Assembly: GCA_009711785.1 (NCBI GenBank)
Contig: VENA01000003.1
Location: forward strand, 1-64,000
DNA length: 64,000 nucleotides
Source: Bacillota bacterium
GTDB taxonomy: Bacteria > Bacillota > Clostridia > Tissierellales > MES13
Direction: 5' to 3'
Shown here: piece after piece, positions 33,592 through 43,536 of the stretch
Position numbering within the stretch: position 1 is the first letter of the stretch
Layout of the letters: each line of letters starts with the position of its first letter
The notes under the pieces: model-generated
Seen by the model: only the letters and a program-made list of their open reading frames with translations
Databases searched by the model: none
What the model was told of the DNA's origin: nothing
Made by a program: the position numbers and the translations under genes

Positions 33592-34386
33592 TTATTTTCC
33601 AAAAAACATTTTTTTGATTTTCTTAAACATTCCTTCATCTGCCTCTAAGTCTAATAGTTCTATTTCCTGACCTGTAATTCTCTTTGTTATATTTCCAAAG
33701 GCTTGCCCTGCTAGAGCATTTTCATTAGTTACAACTGGTTCTCCTCTATTAGTTGAAATAACAATTGATTCATCATCTGGAACTATACCTAAGAGTTCTA
33801 TGGCTAATATGTCTATCATGTCTTCTATATTCATCATGTCTCCTCTATTAACCATATCTTGACGAATTCTATTAATTATTAACTTAGGGTTATATATTCC
33901 CTTTGACTCTAATAGACCTATAATTCTATCAGCATCTCTTACTGCTGATATTTCAGGTGTAGATATTACAACTGCTTTATCAGCCCCTGCTATAGCATTT
34001 TGAAATCCTTGTTCAATTCCTGCCGGACAATCAATAATAACATAATCAAACATTTCTTTAAGTTTGTCACTTAACTCCTGCATTTGTTTAGGTGATACTG
34101 CTGTTTTATCCTTAGTTTGTGCAGCTGGTAATAAATATAATCCTTCATACCTTTTATCTTTTATTAAACCTTGTTTTAATCTGCACACCCCTTCTACGAC
34201 ATCAACGATATCATATACTATTCTATTTTCTAGACCCATAACAACGTCTAAATTTCTTAAACCTATATCAGCATCAACCACTACAACTTTTTTACCAAGC
34301 ATAGCAAGGCCAGTTCCTATATTAGCTGTAGTTGTAGTTTTACCAACCCCACCTTTTCCTGATGTAATTACTATAACTTCACTCAT
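33592..34386 (-). CDS. minD: septum site-determining ATPase MinD
   Basis: A 264-aa deviant Walker ATPase that recruits MinC to membranes. It has the deviant P-loop GKGGVGKTTTTANIG (residues 9-23), DADIGLRNLDVVMGLENR, DCPAGIEQGF, and a C-terminal amphipathic targeting helix (GMFKKIKKMFFGK). Between minC (22 nt upstream) and minE. Confidence 0.97.
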   Translation of the reverse strand: MSEVIVITSGKGGVGKTTTTANIGTGLAMLGKKVVVVDADIGLRNLDVVMGLENRIVYDIVDVVEGVCRLKQGLIKDKRYEGLYLLPAAQTKDKTAVSPKQMQELSDKLKEMFDYVIIDCPAGIEQGFQNAIAGADKAVVISTPEISAVRDADRIIGLLESKGIYNPKLIINRIRQDMVNRGDMMNIEDMIDILAIELLGIVPDDESIVISTNRGEPVVTNENALAGQAFGNITKRITGQEIELLDLEADEGMFKKIKKMFFGK

Positions 34387-34408
34387 TTAAATCCTCCTAA
34401 CTAAAACA

Positions 34409-35041
34409 TTATTTTTTTTGTGAATAAGGTACAACCACTACTATATCATTTTTTATTTTTGCTATTTCTGGAATTAAAGGTGATGATATTTCACCATCTG
34501 GAGATCTAGCAATAATATCTGCAATCCTAAGTTGCATAGATTTTAATCTAAAAGCAAAAATAATTGCATCTCTATTTCCATCACTCCCTGCATGGGCTAT
34601 TCCTCTAAGATTACCTAAGACTACAATATTTCCCTTTGCTTTTATAACTGCTCCAGGGTTAACGTCTCCAAAAATTACTATGTTTCCATCATACTCAATG
34701 CTTTGTCCAGACCTGATTGTCGTCTTAACAAACTTAGTTTCCCCTTCCTTTATACCTTCAAAGAACTCTTTACTATTTGCCTTTTCAGTCTCTTTAGCTT
34801 CCTCTTTTTTACAGTCTATTTTTAACCCATATTTTTCATTAATTATAAATCTTAATTCATTTTCTTCCTCTTCAGTTAAATCTCGACCTTTAAAGTTTAT
34901 TACTTTACCTCCTTGAAAAAAATTCTTAGCCTTTTTTAATTTAACATCTAATTGTTTTTTTATTTCTTCAAATCTTCCCTCATTGATGTATATATACAGT
35001 CCATCAGTATTTCCCTTAAAAACTACTAGATTTTCATCCAT
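34409..35041 (-). CDS. minC: septum site-determining protein MinC
   Basis: A 210-aa FtsZ-ring inhibitor. The N-terminal domain (about 1-75, DENLVVFKGNTDGLYIYINE) blocks FtsZ. The C-terminal beta-helix (about 105-205) has GQSIEYDGNIVIFGDVNPGA and VVLGNLRGIAHAGSDGN, which bind MinD. The start at 35041 has GGAGG eight nt upstream. A longer TTG reading contains this site. It has its own likely promoter (35073-35101) after the mrdA terminator. Confidence 0.95.
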   Translation of the reverse strand: MDENLVVFKGNTDGLYIYINEGRFEEIKKQLDVKLKKAKNFFQGGKVINFKGRDLTEEEENELRFIINEKYGLKIDCKKEEAKETEKANSKEFFEGIKEGETKFVKTTIRSGQSIEYDGNIVIFGDVNPGAVIKAKGNIVVLGNLRGIAHAGSDGNRDAIIFAFRLKSMQLRIADIIARSPDGEISSPLIPEIAKIKNDIVVVVPYSQKK

Positions 35042-35072
35042 TGTGTATACCTCCAAATCAAAATGCTACTAT

Positions 35073-35101
35073 ATTGTAAATATTCTTCATATGTAGTTTA
35101 A
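35073..35101 (-). promoter_or_regulatory. likely promoter of minCDE-mgsA
   Basis: TTAAAC (35096-35101), 17-bp spacer, TACAAT (35073-35078), located between the mrdA terminator and minC. Confidence 0.5.
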
Positions 35102-35119
35102 TTCCTTCTTAAAATGTTA

Positions 35120-35166
35120 AAAAAAATAAATTGAAAAGATAGTCCTATCTTTTCAATTTATTTTTA
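35120..35166 (-). terminator. terminator overlapping mrdA stop
   Basis: A perfect 19-bp stem (35124-35142 with 35145-35163) and a minimal loop. The last mrdA codons and TAG form its 5' arm, and TTTTTT follows on the minus strand. Confidence 0.85.
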
Positions 35167-38100
35167 AAGTCTATCTTCTCATTTTTATTATTTAATCCTA
35201 AATATTGAGCTATTACTTCCCTTGCTACAGGACCTGCATATCCTCCATGACCACCTTGAAAGATTATAGTAGATACAGCTATCTGTGGATCATCATAGGG
35301 AGCAAAAGCAACAAACCAGGCATAGTTATCGTATCCTGTTGCTTGGGCAGTACCTGTTTTTACTCCTACTTTAACTGGGAAATCTTTAAATATCCTTCTA
35401 GCAGTACCATCTTCTGCTGCCATATTCATTCCCTTTTTAACAACATTAAAGTATTCTTTATTTAAATCTAACTCTTCTATAACCTCTTTTTTTCCTTTAA
35501 CTATTGTATTTCCATTATAATCTTCTAATTTGTCAATAACACTTACTTTATGTCTTACTCCATCACTTGCTAAAGTAGCTATATAATTAGCTATTTGTAT
35601 TGGAGTATATCTATTTTCCCCTTGTCCTATTGTGATATTAAATTCATCTGCTAGTCCGAATTTAACATTTCTAAAGAAAGTGTATTTTATATAATCTGTT
35701 AAAGTATAATCATTGCCATAAAGTTTAAGATTCTTATAAGGATCAAAACCAAGTTTTTTTAATCTATTAATAACTTCTCCTCTCCCCATATTGAAATTCC
35801 AAGTTGATACTTCAATTACAAGTTTTTCTATTTGTCCATCTGTTAAACCATCCTTTAATTTGTCTTTATTATCATATAAAAAGTTTTTAAAACTTCTCTT
35901 TGCTATAACAGATTTAGTATCCTTGCTAGGGACTCTACCGGCTCGTTCCCCTGGTATTTCTATCCCTGTTTTTTCATCTAAACCAAACTTTTTAGCAATA
36001 TAAGTTATATCTTCTAAGTCCACCTCAGCGCCTATATTTCTTTCAGTCCTTAAATTTTTTCCAGCTGCTAATGTAAAGAAATAAAAGTTACAAGATTCTT
36101 TAATAGCTTCATACATATTTGTTGCGCCATGTATTCCACCATAATCATTATATATCCAACAACCAAAGGTTTGTCCACCATATTCTAAATATCCTAATGC
36201 ATTAATATTTTTATTTGGATCCATTCCTTTATTAAGTCCTGCCAATCCTGTAACCATTTTAAATATAGAACCTGGTTGGACTGCTGTTCTCATTGCAATA
36301 TTCCTAAGTGGTCTTGGTGCTAATCTATCATCTTCATTTTCTGGTTTTAAACTTTCCCAATCCTCTAAAGAAATCCCTGTTGTAAAAAGATTAGGATCAT
36401 AGGATGGATAATTGGCCATAGCCAAAAGTTCTCCTGTTTTTACATCTATAGCTACTGTAGCTGCAGAAGTAGCATTTTTAAGTTTTCTTGGCCCATTTTC
36501 GCCCTTTTCTTCTGTATAATTATAATTTCCCCATTTACTTTTATATTCTCCTGCACTTTGAATTTCTTCTAGAGCATATTTTAAGGAATCTTCAGCTACC
36601 TTTTGAAGCTCAGCATCTATAGTTAGGTATAGATTATTACCCGGGATAGCCTTTTCACTATCTATTACATTTAAAGGATTTCCAACTACATCTACCTCTA
36701 CTTTTTTATAACCATCCTTACCCTTTAATTCACTTTCATATCTTTGCTCTATTCCGGTCTTTCCTATTATATCATTTCTTGTATAACCTGAATTAGGGTT
36801 ATCTAAATATTTCTCTATCTCAAAGGGTTGACTTATTTTTCCTAAATATCCCAAAATATGTGCAGCGGTTTTTCCCATTGGATAATCCCTTGCAGGTTGA
36901 ACTTCTACTTTTACTCCAGAAAATTCATAACTATTTTCTTTAATCTTAGCAAAAGTCACATCCTTAACTCCATAGGCTATATTAACTGGTTGATATCCCC
37001 TATAACCCTGTTTATTAAGTTGTTCAGTCATAAGCATTATAAATCTTGCTTCATAATCACTTAATTTGTTATTAATTTCCTTTGCTTGTCTTAACTTTAA
37101 AAATGCATCCTTTGCTGTAGTAGTATCAGTCATACCTAAACTTTTAAATTGACTTAGCCAGCTTTCTTTATTAATTATCGGTGTATATTTCCATTTCGCT
37201 ACTGATATTTTAGGGTTAATTCCAGAATTTAAAATTTCCTTTTGTGAAAAAACTTTCACCTTATCATCTGTAAGTACTTTTTTAATTATACTTATAGATT
37301 CATTTGTTTTTTTATCTTTCACTTTATTTTTTAACGATAAGTCAATCAAATGTTTCATAGATTCTTCATTTTCTTTATCTTTGTACTTAAAACTTACATA
37401 TCCATCATTTACTGATATATCTATTCCTGGGTCTACTCCATTATTTTTAAGCTCTTTTATAAACATCTTTCCTATTATTAAATCTTGATTATCCAATGTA
37501 TATACCTTAGATAATAACTTATATATAATAAGTTCTTCATCACTAGATGTCTCTTCATTAAGAATAATACTTATAAAGTCATCCTTTGCTGATGAATCTA
37601 TTGTTATAGAATTAATATCCATTAGACTTCTTTTTAAATCTCTATAATCTTCATCATAACTATAGTATAAATACTCTATTTTAAATTTATCTGCTAAACC
37701 ATTATTCTTTAATACTTCATATGCTTTTAATCGTATTATTGGGTGTTTTAATAAACTTCTAAGAAGCGTTTCATTTGTTAAATGTAATAAAGCGTCTTTA
37801 GGCTTTAAATTTGATACATTTTCCTTACTTCTCCATTTATCTATATTCTCTCCGTAATAATTAAAACTAACTTTTCCATTTTTTAAACTTATATCTATAG
37901 GGATATCCGTGCCATCACCTTCTAAAATAAGTTTTGCTCTCTCTGCTGTTATAAATTCATAATTATTTAACTCTGTCTTGTTTGTATAATAGGTTTGAAA
38001 TAAACTATCCTCTAGATTATGTTTTTCTAATAAATTAACTACTTCATTAATAGGATTTTCACCATTTTTATAGTTCTCATTATTTTTATATACTATATTA

Positions 38101-38450
38101 TTAAGCTTTATAGGAAACTCATCAACATAGTTTTCCCCTTCTTTTTCTAAAAGGGTAATAAGCTTTAATGCTACTTTATTTTTATTTTCCCTTGTTAATT
38201 CATCCTTCATAACTTGGACTGTAAAACTTGGCTCATTACTTGCTAATAGCCTACCATATCTATCCCTTATTTCTCCTCTAGGAGCTGGTATAGGTACTTT
38301 TCTTAATCTTTTAGATTCTGCTAAATCTCTATAATAATCACCCTTAACTATTGTAAGATAACTAAGCCTATAAGCCATACCAATAAATATAACTGCAATT
38401 ATAATAATAAAAATGTTATATCTATTTTTTAGTTTATCAATTAATTTCAC
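35145..38450 (-). CDS. mrdA: penicillin-binding protein 2 (elongasome transpeptidase), enlarged
   Basis: A cell-wall transpeptidase working with MreB/RodA in elongation. 1101 aa, far larger than E. coli PBP2 (633). One TM helix (about 12-33) precedes the dimerisation motif (PIPAPRGEIRDRYGRLLA). A long N-terminal region (about 85-510) follows, then the transpeptidase domain with SxxK (S728-I-F-K731), SxN (S786-C-N788) and KTG (K1031). The enlarged region contains repeats like GxxPxIDISxxNGxVSFxY near residues 178-198, 337-355, 408-422 and 482-502. The last is the normal PBP2 segment, so the extra length looks like duplication of that unit. Start GTG with GGAGG. Last gene of mreBCD-mrdA. Confidence 0.95.
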   Translation of the reverse strand: MKLIDKLKNRYNIFIIIIAVIFIGMAYRLSYLTIVKGDYYRDLAESKRLRKVPIPAPRGEIRDRYGRLLASNEPSFTVQVMKDELTRENKNKVALKLITLLEKEGENYVDEFPIKLNNIVYKNNENYKNGENPINEVVNLLEKHNLEDSLFQTYYTNKTELNNYEFITAERAKLILEGDGTDIPIDISLKNGKVSFNYYGENIDKWRSKENVSNLKPKDALLHLTNETLLRSLLKHPIIRLKAYEVLKNNGLADKFKIEYLYYSYDEDYRDLKRSLMDINSITIDSSAKDDFISIILNEETSSDEELIIYKLLSKVYTLDNQDLIIGKMFIKELKNNGVDPGIDISVNDGYVSFKYKDKENEESMKHLIDLSLKNKVKDKKTNESISIIKKVLTDDKVKVFSQKEILNSGINPKISVAKWKYTPIINKESWLSQFKSLGMTDTTTAKDAFLKLRQAKEINNKLSDYEARFIMLMTEQLNKQGYRGYQPVNIAYGVKDVTFAKIKENSYEFSGVKVEVQPARDYPMGKTAAHILGYLGKISQPFEIEKYLDNPNSGYTRNDIIGKTGIEQRYESELKGKDGYKKVEVDVVGNPLNVIDSEKAIPGNNLYLTIDAELQKVAEDSLKYALEEIQSAGEYKSKWGNYNYTEEKGENGPRKLKNATSAATVAIDVKTGELLAMANYPSYDPNLFTTGISLEDWESLKPENEDDRLAPRPLRNIAMRTAVQPGSIFKMVTGLAGLNKGMDPNKNINALGYLEYGGQTFGCWIYNDYGGIHGATNMYEAIKESCNFYFFTLAAGKNLRTERNIGAEVDLEDITYIAKKFGLDEKTGIEIPGERAGRVPSKDTKSVIAKRSFKNFLYDNKDKLKDGLTDGQIEKLVIEVSTWNFNMGRGEVINRLKKLGFDPYKNLKLYGNDYTLTDYIKYTFFRNVKFGLADEFNITIGQGENRYTPIQIANYIATLASDGVRHKVSVIDKLEDYNGNTIVKGKKEVIEELDLNKEYFNVVKKGMNMAAEDGTARRIFKDFPVKVGVKTGTAQATGYDNYAWFVAFAPYDDPQIAVSTIIFQGGHGGYAGPVAREVIAQYLGLNNKNEKIDFKNKLKR

Positions 38451-38455
38451 CTATT

Positions 38456-38965
38456 TCACCTCCGACTTTGTAAACCATATCTACTATAGGGTTCCTCATA
38501 ATATTTTGCTATTTTTTTATATATGAAAATAGATAATAAAGAATTATAAATCATTTCGATTAAAGCTTTACTTTTTATTATATTTAAAAATTCTATATCC
38601 ATAGCAAAAAAATACATAAATATATAATATACTATGTAACTCACTAAAGTAGACAACAAGGTAAAAATAAAAGGTGTCACAGGGTTAGCTTTAAAAATAA
38701 CCTTATTAAAAAGACCTACAATATATCCTACTAAAAAATATATCAAGGCATAAATTCCTATAACTTTACTAAAAATAATATCTTGTAAAAAACCAACTAA
38801 AAGCCCTAATATGCCTCCGAATCTTTTATTATTTAATAAAGCAAAAACAACTACCAAAATTAGGGATGTATTAGGTTTTATACCAAATATATCGATATAC
38901 TGAAAAACAGTAGTTTGTAATATGAAGTTTATAATTACTATACTAGCTACTATAAACACATTCAA
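38456..38965 (-). CDS. mreD: rod shape-determining protein MreD
   Basis: A 169-aa polytopic membrane protein with five or six helices and no catalytic motif, conserved between mreC and mrdA. It is part of the elongasome. The family feel comes from FALLNNKRFGGILGLLVGFLQD and NLxxGxx-like loops. Start TTG with AGAGG. It lies 5 nt before mrdA and 15 nt after mreC. Confidence 0.92.
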   Translation of the reverse strand: MNVFIVASIVIINFILQTTVFQYIDIFGIKPNTSLILVVVFALLNNKRFGGILGLLVGFLQDIIFSKVIGIYALIYFLVGYIVGLFNKVIFKANPVTPFIFTLLSTLVSYIVYYIFMYFFAMDIEFLNIIKSKALIEMIYNSLLSIFIYKKIAKYYEEPYSRYGLQSRR

Positions 38966-38980
38966 ATTTAAAACCTCTCT

Positions 38981-39829
38981 CTATTTAGTTTGTGTTATTA
39001 TATAAACCTCATCTAGCTTTCTAAAATCAACAGCAGGTTTAACTTTAATAACTTTAACTAACTCCTCTGATCTTTTTTCAACTTCTACAACTTCACCAAT
39101 GTAAAGATTCTTTATAAAAAGTCCTCCCATTCCAGAAGTTAAAAGCTTGTCTCCTTTAACAACATTAGCATTATAATCAAATAATGTACCCTTTAATCTT
39201 TCGTCATTATCCATAACACCAGAAACAATACCATTATCCTGTGTTCTTATGTCTTTAAAACTTACATTACTTCCCTTATCAATAATTGAAACAACCTTTG
39301 CCCAATTTTCTCCAACTTCCATAATTCTTCCTACAAGTCCTGCTTCAATTACTTCACCTTCGTATTCTACAGCAAATACAACAGGATCATCTTTACTTAT
39401 ACCATCCTTTAAGCCCTTATCTATAACAAATTTATTAAACCAACTTCCTGGGTCTTTTGAAACTATTTCAGCATCTATAAAATTATAATTAGATTTTTCT
39501 TTTAATAAAGCTTCCTTTCTTAAATATTCAGTTCTACTTATGATCTCTTTCATTTCTCTGTTATCTTTTTTTAGCTTTTCTACTTTCTTTTTTAAATTCT
39601 CATTTTCTCTTTTAATTTGTGAAAGACTAGTTATTGATTTAAATGTATCAAAAAAAGATTCACCAATATTGTAAACTACCCTTTGCACTGGAGTTATTAT
39701 ATTTCCTATTTTACTTTCTATAAAAGTTATTTCGTCTCTATCTCTAGCTGTAATACCTATAATAACAAGTAAAATGATAGTAACCCCTATTACTATCATT
39801 TTACTTGCATGCTTTTTAAATACAGACAT
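38981..39829 (-). CDS. mreC: rod shape-determining protein MreC
   Basis: A 282-aa bitopic elongasome scaffold. The N-terminal helix (about 11-28) is followed by a coiled coil (about 68-105, QIKRENENLKKKVEKLKKDN) and the periplasmic-type beta domain (AEIVSKDPGSWFNKFVIDKG, VVSIIDKGSNVSFKD, GDKLLTSGMGGLFIKNLYIG). Typical length. It activates PBP2/RodA in known systems. 15 nt after mreB. Confidence 0.95.
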   Translation of the reverse strand: MSVFKKHASKMIVIGVTIILLVIIGITARDRDEITFIESKIGNIITPVQRVVYNIGESFFDTFKSITSLSQIKRENENLKKKVEKLKKDNREMKEIISRTEYLRKEALLKEKSNYNFIDAEIVSKDPGSWFNKFVIDKGLKDGISKDDPVVFAVEYEGEVIEAGLVGRIMEVGENWAKVVSIIDKGSNVSFKDIRTQDNGIVSGVMDNDERLKGTLFDYNANVVKGDKLLTSGMGGLFIKNLYIGEVVEVEKRSEELVKVIKVKPAVDFRKLDEVYIITQTK

Positions 39830-39844
39830 TTATTATCACCTAAT

Positions 39845-40873
39845 TTAACCCTTTTTTGTATTTGTAGAAACTCTTCTTAACATCTCTATATCCTCTACTG
39901 CTTTTCCTGTTCCTAAAACCACACAATCTAAAGGGTTCTCTGCAATATTAACTGGCATGCCTGTCTCTTTTCTTACTAATTTATCTAAGCCATTTAACAT
40001 TGCACCTCCACCAGTTAGCATAATACCAAACTCCATAACATCTGCAGCAAGTTCAGGTGGTGTTTTTTCTAATGTAAACTTTATTGCATCTATAATACTT
40101 GCAACTGGTTCCTTTAAAGCTTCATATATTTCCCCTGAAGTGATCTCTATGGTTTTAGGTAACCCAGAAATAAGATCTCTACCTCTAATTTTCATTTTAT
40201 CATCTTTTGATTTTTTATAGGCTGAACCAATATTTATTTTAACTTCTTCTGCAGTTCTTTCTCCAATCATTAGATTATAACTTTTCTTAATAAACTGTAC
40301 TATTGATTCATCTAACTCATCTCCACCTACTCGAATGGATTTACTTGTAACAATTCCTCCTAATGATATTATTGCTACTTCTGTTGTTCCTCCACCTATA
40401 TCAACAACCATACTTCCTGTAGGCTCTTGTACCGGTAAATCAGCACCTATAGCTGCTGCCATTGGTTCTTCTATTAAATATGCTTCCTTAGCACCTGCTT
40501 GTAAGGCTGCTTCTTCAACAGCTCTTTTTTCAACTTCTGTTACTCCAGATGGTACACATACAACAACTCTAGGTTGTACTATTGTCCTCTTTGGATAAGC
40601 TTTTTTAAGGAAATATTTTATCATACTCTGAGTTACATCAAAATCAGCAATAACACCATCCTTCATAGGTCTTATTGCTACTATATTACCAGGGGTTCTC
40701 CCTATCATTCTCTTAGCCTCTGAACCAACAGCCATAACATCATTATCTTGTTTTTTAATTGCTACAACAGATGGTTCTCTAACTACTATACCCTTTCCTT
40801 TAACATAAACAAGTGTATTAGCAGTACCTAAATCTATTCCCATATCTCTTGAAAATAACGCAAAAATACTCAT
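39845..40873 (-). CDS. mreB: rod shape-determining actin homologue MreB
   Basis: A 342-aa bacterial actin that organises lateral wall synthesis under the membrane. Motifs are [17 protein letters not shown] (phosphate 1), [18 protein letters not shown] (phosphate 2) and [13 protein letters not shown] (adenosine). The ATG at 40873 has AAGGAG nine nt upstream. An ATG two codons earlier has only 3 nt spacing. It heads mreBCD-mrdA and follows radC by 28 nt. Confidence 0.97.
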   Translation of the reverse strand: MSIFALFSRDMGIDLGTANTLVYVKGKGIVVREPSVVAIKKQDNDVMAVGSEAKRMIGRTPGNIVAIRPMKDGVIADFDVTQSMIKYFLKKAYPKRTIVQPRVVVCVPSGVTEVEKRAVEEAALQAGAKEAYLIEEPMAAAIGADLPVQEPTGSMVVDIGGGTTEVAIISLGGIVTSKSIRVGGDELDESIVQFIKKSYNLMIGERTAEEVKINIGSAYKKSKDDKMKIRGRDLISGLPKTIEITSGEIYEALKEPVASIIDAIKFTLEKTPPELAADVMEFGIMLTGGGAMLNGLDKLVRKETGMPVNIAENPLDCVVLGTGKAVEDIEMLRRVSTNTKKG

Positions 40874-40901
40874 TATCATTTGCTCCTTCCTAACTTTAAA
40901 C

Positions 40902-41588
40902 TTATACTACATCTTCTTCTTTTAAACTAACATATCTGTTATTACCTAATATTATATGATCTAATACCTTTATCCCAAGTATTTTACCACATTCAACTAA
41001 GCGTTTAGTAATATTAATATCCTCCTTACTAGGTTCAGGATCTCCACTTGGATGATTGTGTACTAAAATTAAGGATGCACTACTTCTTTTTATTGCAGAT
41101 TTAAAAACTTCTCTAGGATGAACAATAGAAGAGTTTAAACTCCCTACCGATATATCTTCGATACTTATTATTCTATTTTTGGTGTTTAACATGATTATTT
41201 TAAAATATTCCTTCTTTAGATTCTTCATATCATCCATTAATAAATTAGATACATCTAAAGGAGATGTGATTTTCTTTGTTTCAACATTTCTATATTTAAT
41301 AGATCTTTTTCCTAATTCTAAAGCAGATAAAATTTGTGCAGCCTTACATCTTCCTATTCCATCTATTAAAGTTAATTCATCTACACTACATTCACTAAGA
41401 TACAAAAGCCCTTCTTTATCTAAAGTTAATAGGGTTTGAGAGATTTCTAATGCTGATTTATTTTTATTACCTGTCCTTATTATTATAGCTAACAATTCAG
41501 AATTAGACAATGATTTAACGCCTTTTTTATAAAGTTTCTCTCTTGGTCTTTCATCTAAAGGTAAATCTTTAATAGTATACTTACCCAT
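40902..41588 (-). CDS. radC: RadC family JAB/MPN-domain protein
   Basis: A 228-aa protein. An N-terminal HhH region ([34 protein letters not shown]) precedes a JAB1/MPN metal-binding domain with [15 protein letters not shown]. Despite the name, a DNA-repair role is doubtful. The JAMM motif suggests a metallo-hydrolase of unknown substrate. The maf-radC-mreB order is widely conserved, hinting at a cell-growth link. Confidence 0.93.
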   Translation of the reverse strand: MGKYTIKDLPLDERPREKLYKKGVKSLSNSELLAIIIRTGNKNKSALEISQTLLTLDKEGLLYLSECSVDELTLIDGIGRCKAAQILSALELGKRSIKYRNVETKKITSPLDVSNLLMDDMKNLKKEYFKIIMLNTKNRIISIEDISVGSLNSSIVHPREVFKSAIKRSSASLILVHNHPSGDPEPSKEDINITKRLVECGKILGIKVLDHIILGNNRYVSLKEEDVV

Positions 41589-41600
41589 CTTTCCTCCTGC

Positions 41601-42179
41601 TTATAATAGATTTATGCTAAAATGCTTAGTTAAAAGGTAGTCTAATTTTGATATCGGAAGTCCTACGACATTTGAATAAGATCCATAAATATGATCTACT
41701 AAGATTGCTCCTATACCTTGAATTCCATAACCTCCAGCTTTATCTTCATATTCACCTGTTTCAATATAACTGTTTATAGTTTTACTACTTAGTTTCCTAA
41801 ACTTAACTATAGTTTCTTCATAATCTATAATCTTAATATTTGTACCTGCTTTTATAATTGATATACCTGTTATTACACTATGTTTTTTTCCACTAAGACT
41901 TAAAAGCATTTCAAATGCTTCCTTTTTATCCTTAGGTTTGCCTAATATTTTATCACTATACACTATTGTATCTGCAGCAAGTACAATTTCTTTACTTTCA
42001 ACATTTAATGACACATCATATGCTTTTTCAAAAGCTAATGCCATTGCAACATGATGGGGTTTTTCATCTTCAAATACTAATTCTTGAATATTACTTTTTT
42101 TGACTTTCATACCTATATTATACCTTTTTAATAACTCCCTTCTTCTCGGGGAGCCTGAAGCTAAAACTATATTTTTCAT
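41601..42179 (-). CDS. maf: Maf family nucleoside triphosphate pyrophosphatase
   Basis: A 192-aa house-cleaning pyrophosphatase acting on dTTP/UTP and modified nucleotides, also associated with septum inhibition in Bacillus. Signature ASGSPRRRELLKR at the N-terminus (P-loop-like), VLAADTIVYSD, LGKPKDKKEAFEMLLSLSGK, and GGYGIQGIGA. 8 nt after the DUF4321 gene and 12 nt before radC. Confidence 0.96.
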   Translation of the reverse strand: MKNIVLASGSPRRRELLKRYNIGMKVKKSNIQELVFEDEKPHHVAMALAFEKAYDVSLNVESKEIVLAADTIVYSDKILGKPKDKKEAFEMLLSLSGKKHSVITGISIIKAGTNIKIIDYEETIVKFRKLSSKTINSYIETGEYEDKAGGYGIQGIGAILVDHIYGSYSNVVGLPISKLDYLLTKHFSINLL

Positions 42180-42187
42180 AAATCCTC

Positions 42188-42439
42188 CTAAATCTTTCTA
42201 AATATTAAAATAGCTAAAATAATACCTATTGCACTGGCAGCATTTAAATTTAGACTAAATCCAAATGTTAAATCTAATACATTTAAATCTAAATGTAGTG
42301 GGGGGTTAAGTCCTATTGAATAACTCTTAGCTAAAAGAGGTATTTTATCTCCTAATAAATCACCAATAATACCACCTAGTACTAAGCCCACCGCTAATAA
42401 TAAAATTAAAATCCAAGGATTTCTATTTCTAGCCCTCAT
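42188..42439 (-). CDS. DUF4321 small membrane protein
   Basis: An 83-aa protein with two helices (about 8-27 and 62-81) separated by an Asn/Leu-rich loop (LNPPLHLDLNVLDLTFGF), as in the DUF4321 family found upstream of maf in Clostridia. Function unknown. AGGAGG precedes the ATG. Confidence 0.88.
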   Translation of the reverse strand: MRARNRNPWILILLLAVGLVLGGIIGDLLGDKIPLLAKSYSIGLNPPLHLDLNVLDLTFGFSLNLNAASAIGIILAILIFRKI

Positions 42440-42469
42440 TGTATTCCTCCTTTTTTTAAAAGAAGCTTA

Positions 42470-42991
42470 TTATAAGTTAGTAAAATTAAAACTTATATTT
42501 TTATTTTTCAAATTTTTAGTTAGATATATAGAGGATAATCCTACAAAATATCCTGAAAAAAGACTCATTAACGTCATAATAGGTAAATAGGAAAAAATCC
42601 TTATATTTTCTATAATTAAACTCGCTACTGCTATTTGAGCAAAACTATGACTTACTGCTCCAAATATACTAACTCCAATTAAACTAAAATATCTTGATAA
42701 AAACCTATAAACTATAAACATAATTGTTACACTTAAAATAGCTCCTGACAAGCTATAAAATAATCCTGAAAAGTTCCCTGTTGATAATGCAAAGGTTAGA
42801 CTTCTTAAGATGACTACTATTAATGCTTCTTTATATCCAAATATTACTAAAGATACCAAACCTATTATATTTGCAAGCCCTAATTTGACTCCTGGCACTA
42901 CAAATGGAATGGGTATAAATGATTCTACAATACTTAATACTAACCCTATAGCAACTAATAATGCTAAAAATATTAACTTTTTCATACTCAT
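42470..42991 (-). CDS. Gx transporter family / ECF-type S-component-like membrane protein
   Basis: A 173-aa integral membrane protein with five or six helices, of the Gx transporter family (sometimes labelled heptaprenyl diphosphate synthase component I). Motifs are IVESFIPIPFVVPGVKLGLAN and LRSLTFALSTGNFSGLFYSLSG. It resembles substrate-binding ECF subunits, but no ECF ATPases are nearby and the substrate is unknown. It lies 11 nt after the NusG-II-domain gene, its usual partner. Confidence 0.88.
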   Translation of the reverse strand: MSMKKLIFLALLVAIGLVLSIVESFIPIPFVVPGVKLGLANIIGLVSLVIFGYKEALIVVILRSLTFALSTGNFSGLFYSLSGAILSVTIMFIVYRFLSRYFSLIGVSIFGAVSHSFAQIAVASLIIENIRIFSYLPIMTLMSLFSGYFVGLSSIYLTKNLKNKNISFNFTNL

Positions 42992-43002
42992 GTCTAGCCC
43001 CC

Positions 43003-43380
43003 CTAATGACTAATTTCATCTACTTTAGATTCTTTACTACCTTCTAACTCTATAACTAATCTGTTGGGAAGACAGACAACTACATTTCCTGGAGCATTAA
43101 TCCAACCCTGTTTTACACACAATTGGTCGTGACAATCAGATTCTATCATTCTAACTTTATTTTTACCTATTTCTATTTTGTTAAACCCATATTCTGTTTT
43201 TACCTCTATTGTTTTTCCTTCCATATTAGCTCCTAAAGATATCTTCTTATATTCTTTACCATTAACTTCTACTCTTATATATTGAGCACCTTCATTAACA
43301 GCAACTTCTTTAACAAAATATAAACCAGATAGACTAATTATAATAATAAAAAATATTAACATCTTGTCCCATTTAGTCAT
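43003..43380 (-). CDS. NusG domain II-containing exported protein
   Basis: A 125-aa protein with one N-terminal signal anchor (about 7-24) and a NusG domain II-like fold (YIRVEVNGKEYKKISLG, FNKIEIGKNKVRMIESDCHDQLCVKQGWI, VVCLPNRLVIEL). The conserved cysteines in SDCHDQLC suggest a disulfide or metal. The family typically accompanies Gx transporter genes and often lies near rnf, as here. It is not a transcription factor. Heads the long operon through mrdA, with a promoter at 43448-43476. Confidence 0.88.
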   Translation of the reverse strand: MTKWDKMLIFFIIIISLSGLYFVKEVAVNEGAQYIRVEVNGKEYKKISLGANMEGKTIEVKTEYGFNKIEIGKNKVRMIESDCHDQLCVKQGWINAPGNVVVCLPNRLVIELEGSKESKVDEISH

Positions 43381-43447
43381 ATTTATCTCCTTTTGTCTTC
43401 TTAACTATATACATTTTTCAATAAAAATTACACATTATTACATTTAA

Positions 43448-43476
43448 AGTTTACCACTTGCAGTAATCTTTTACAA
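43448..43476 (-). promoter_or_regulatory. promoter of the NusG-II/maf/radC/mre operon
   Basis: TTGTAA (43471-43476), 17-bp spacer ending TGG (extended -10), TAAACT (43448-43453). Confidence 0.6.
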
Positions 43477-43536
43477 GTAACAATTTTTTCATAAATCAAC
43501 TTAGTCTAAAAGTTTCATAATAAATGTATCATAAAA

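Noticed and set aside
40902..41588. RadC as a DNA-repair gene paired with dinB/polA
   Set aside because: The historic repair phenotype is not tied to this family, and synteny links it to maf and mreB instead.
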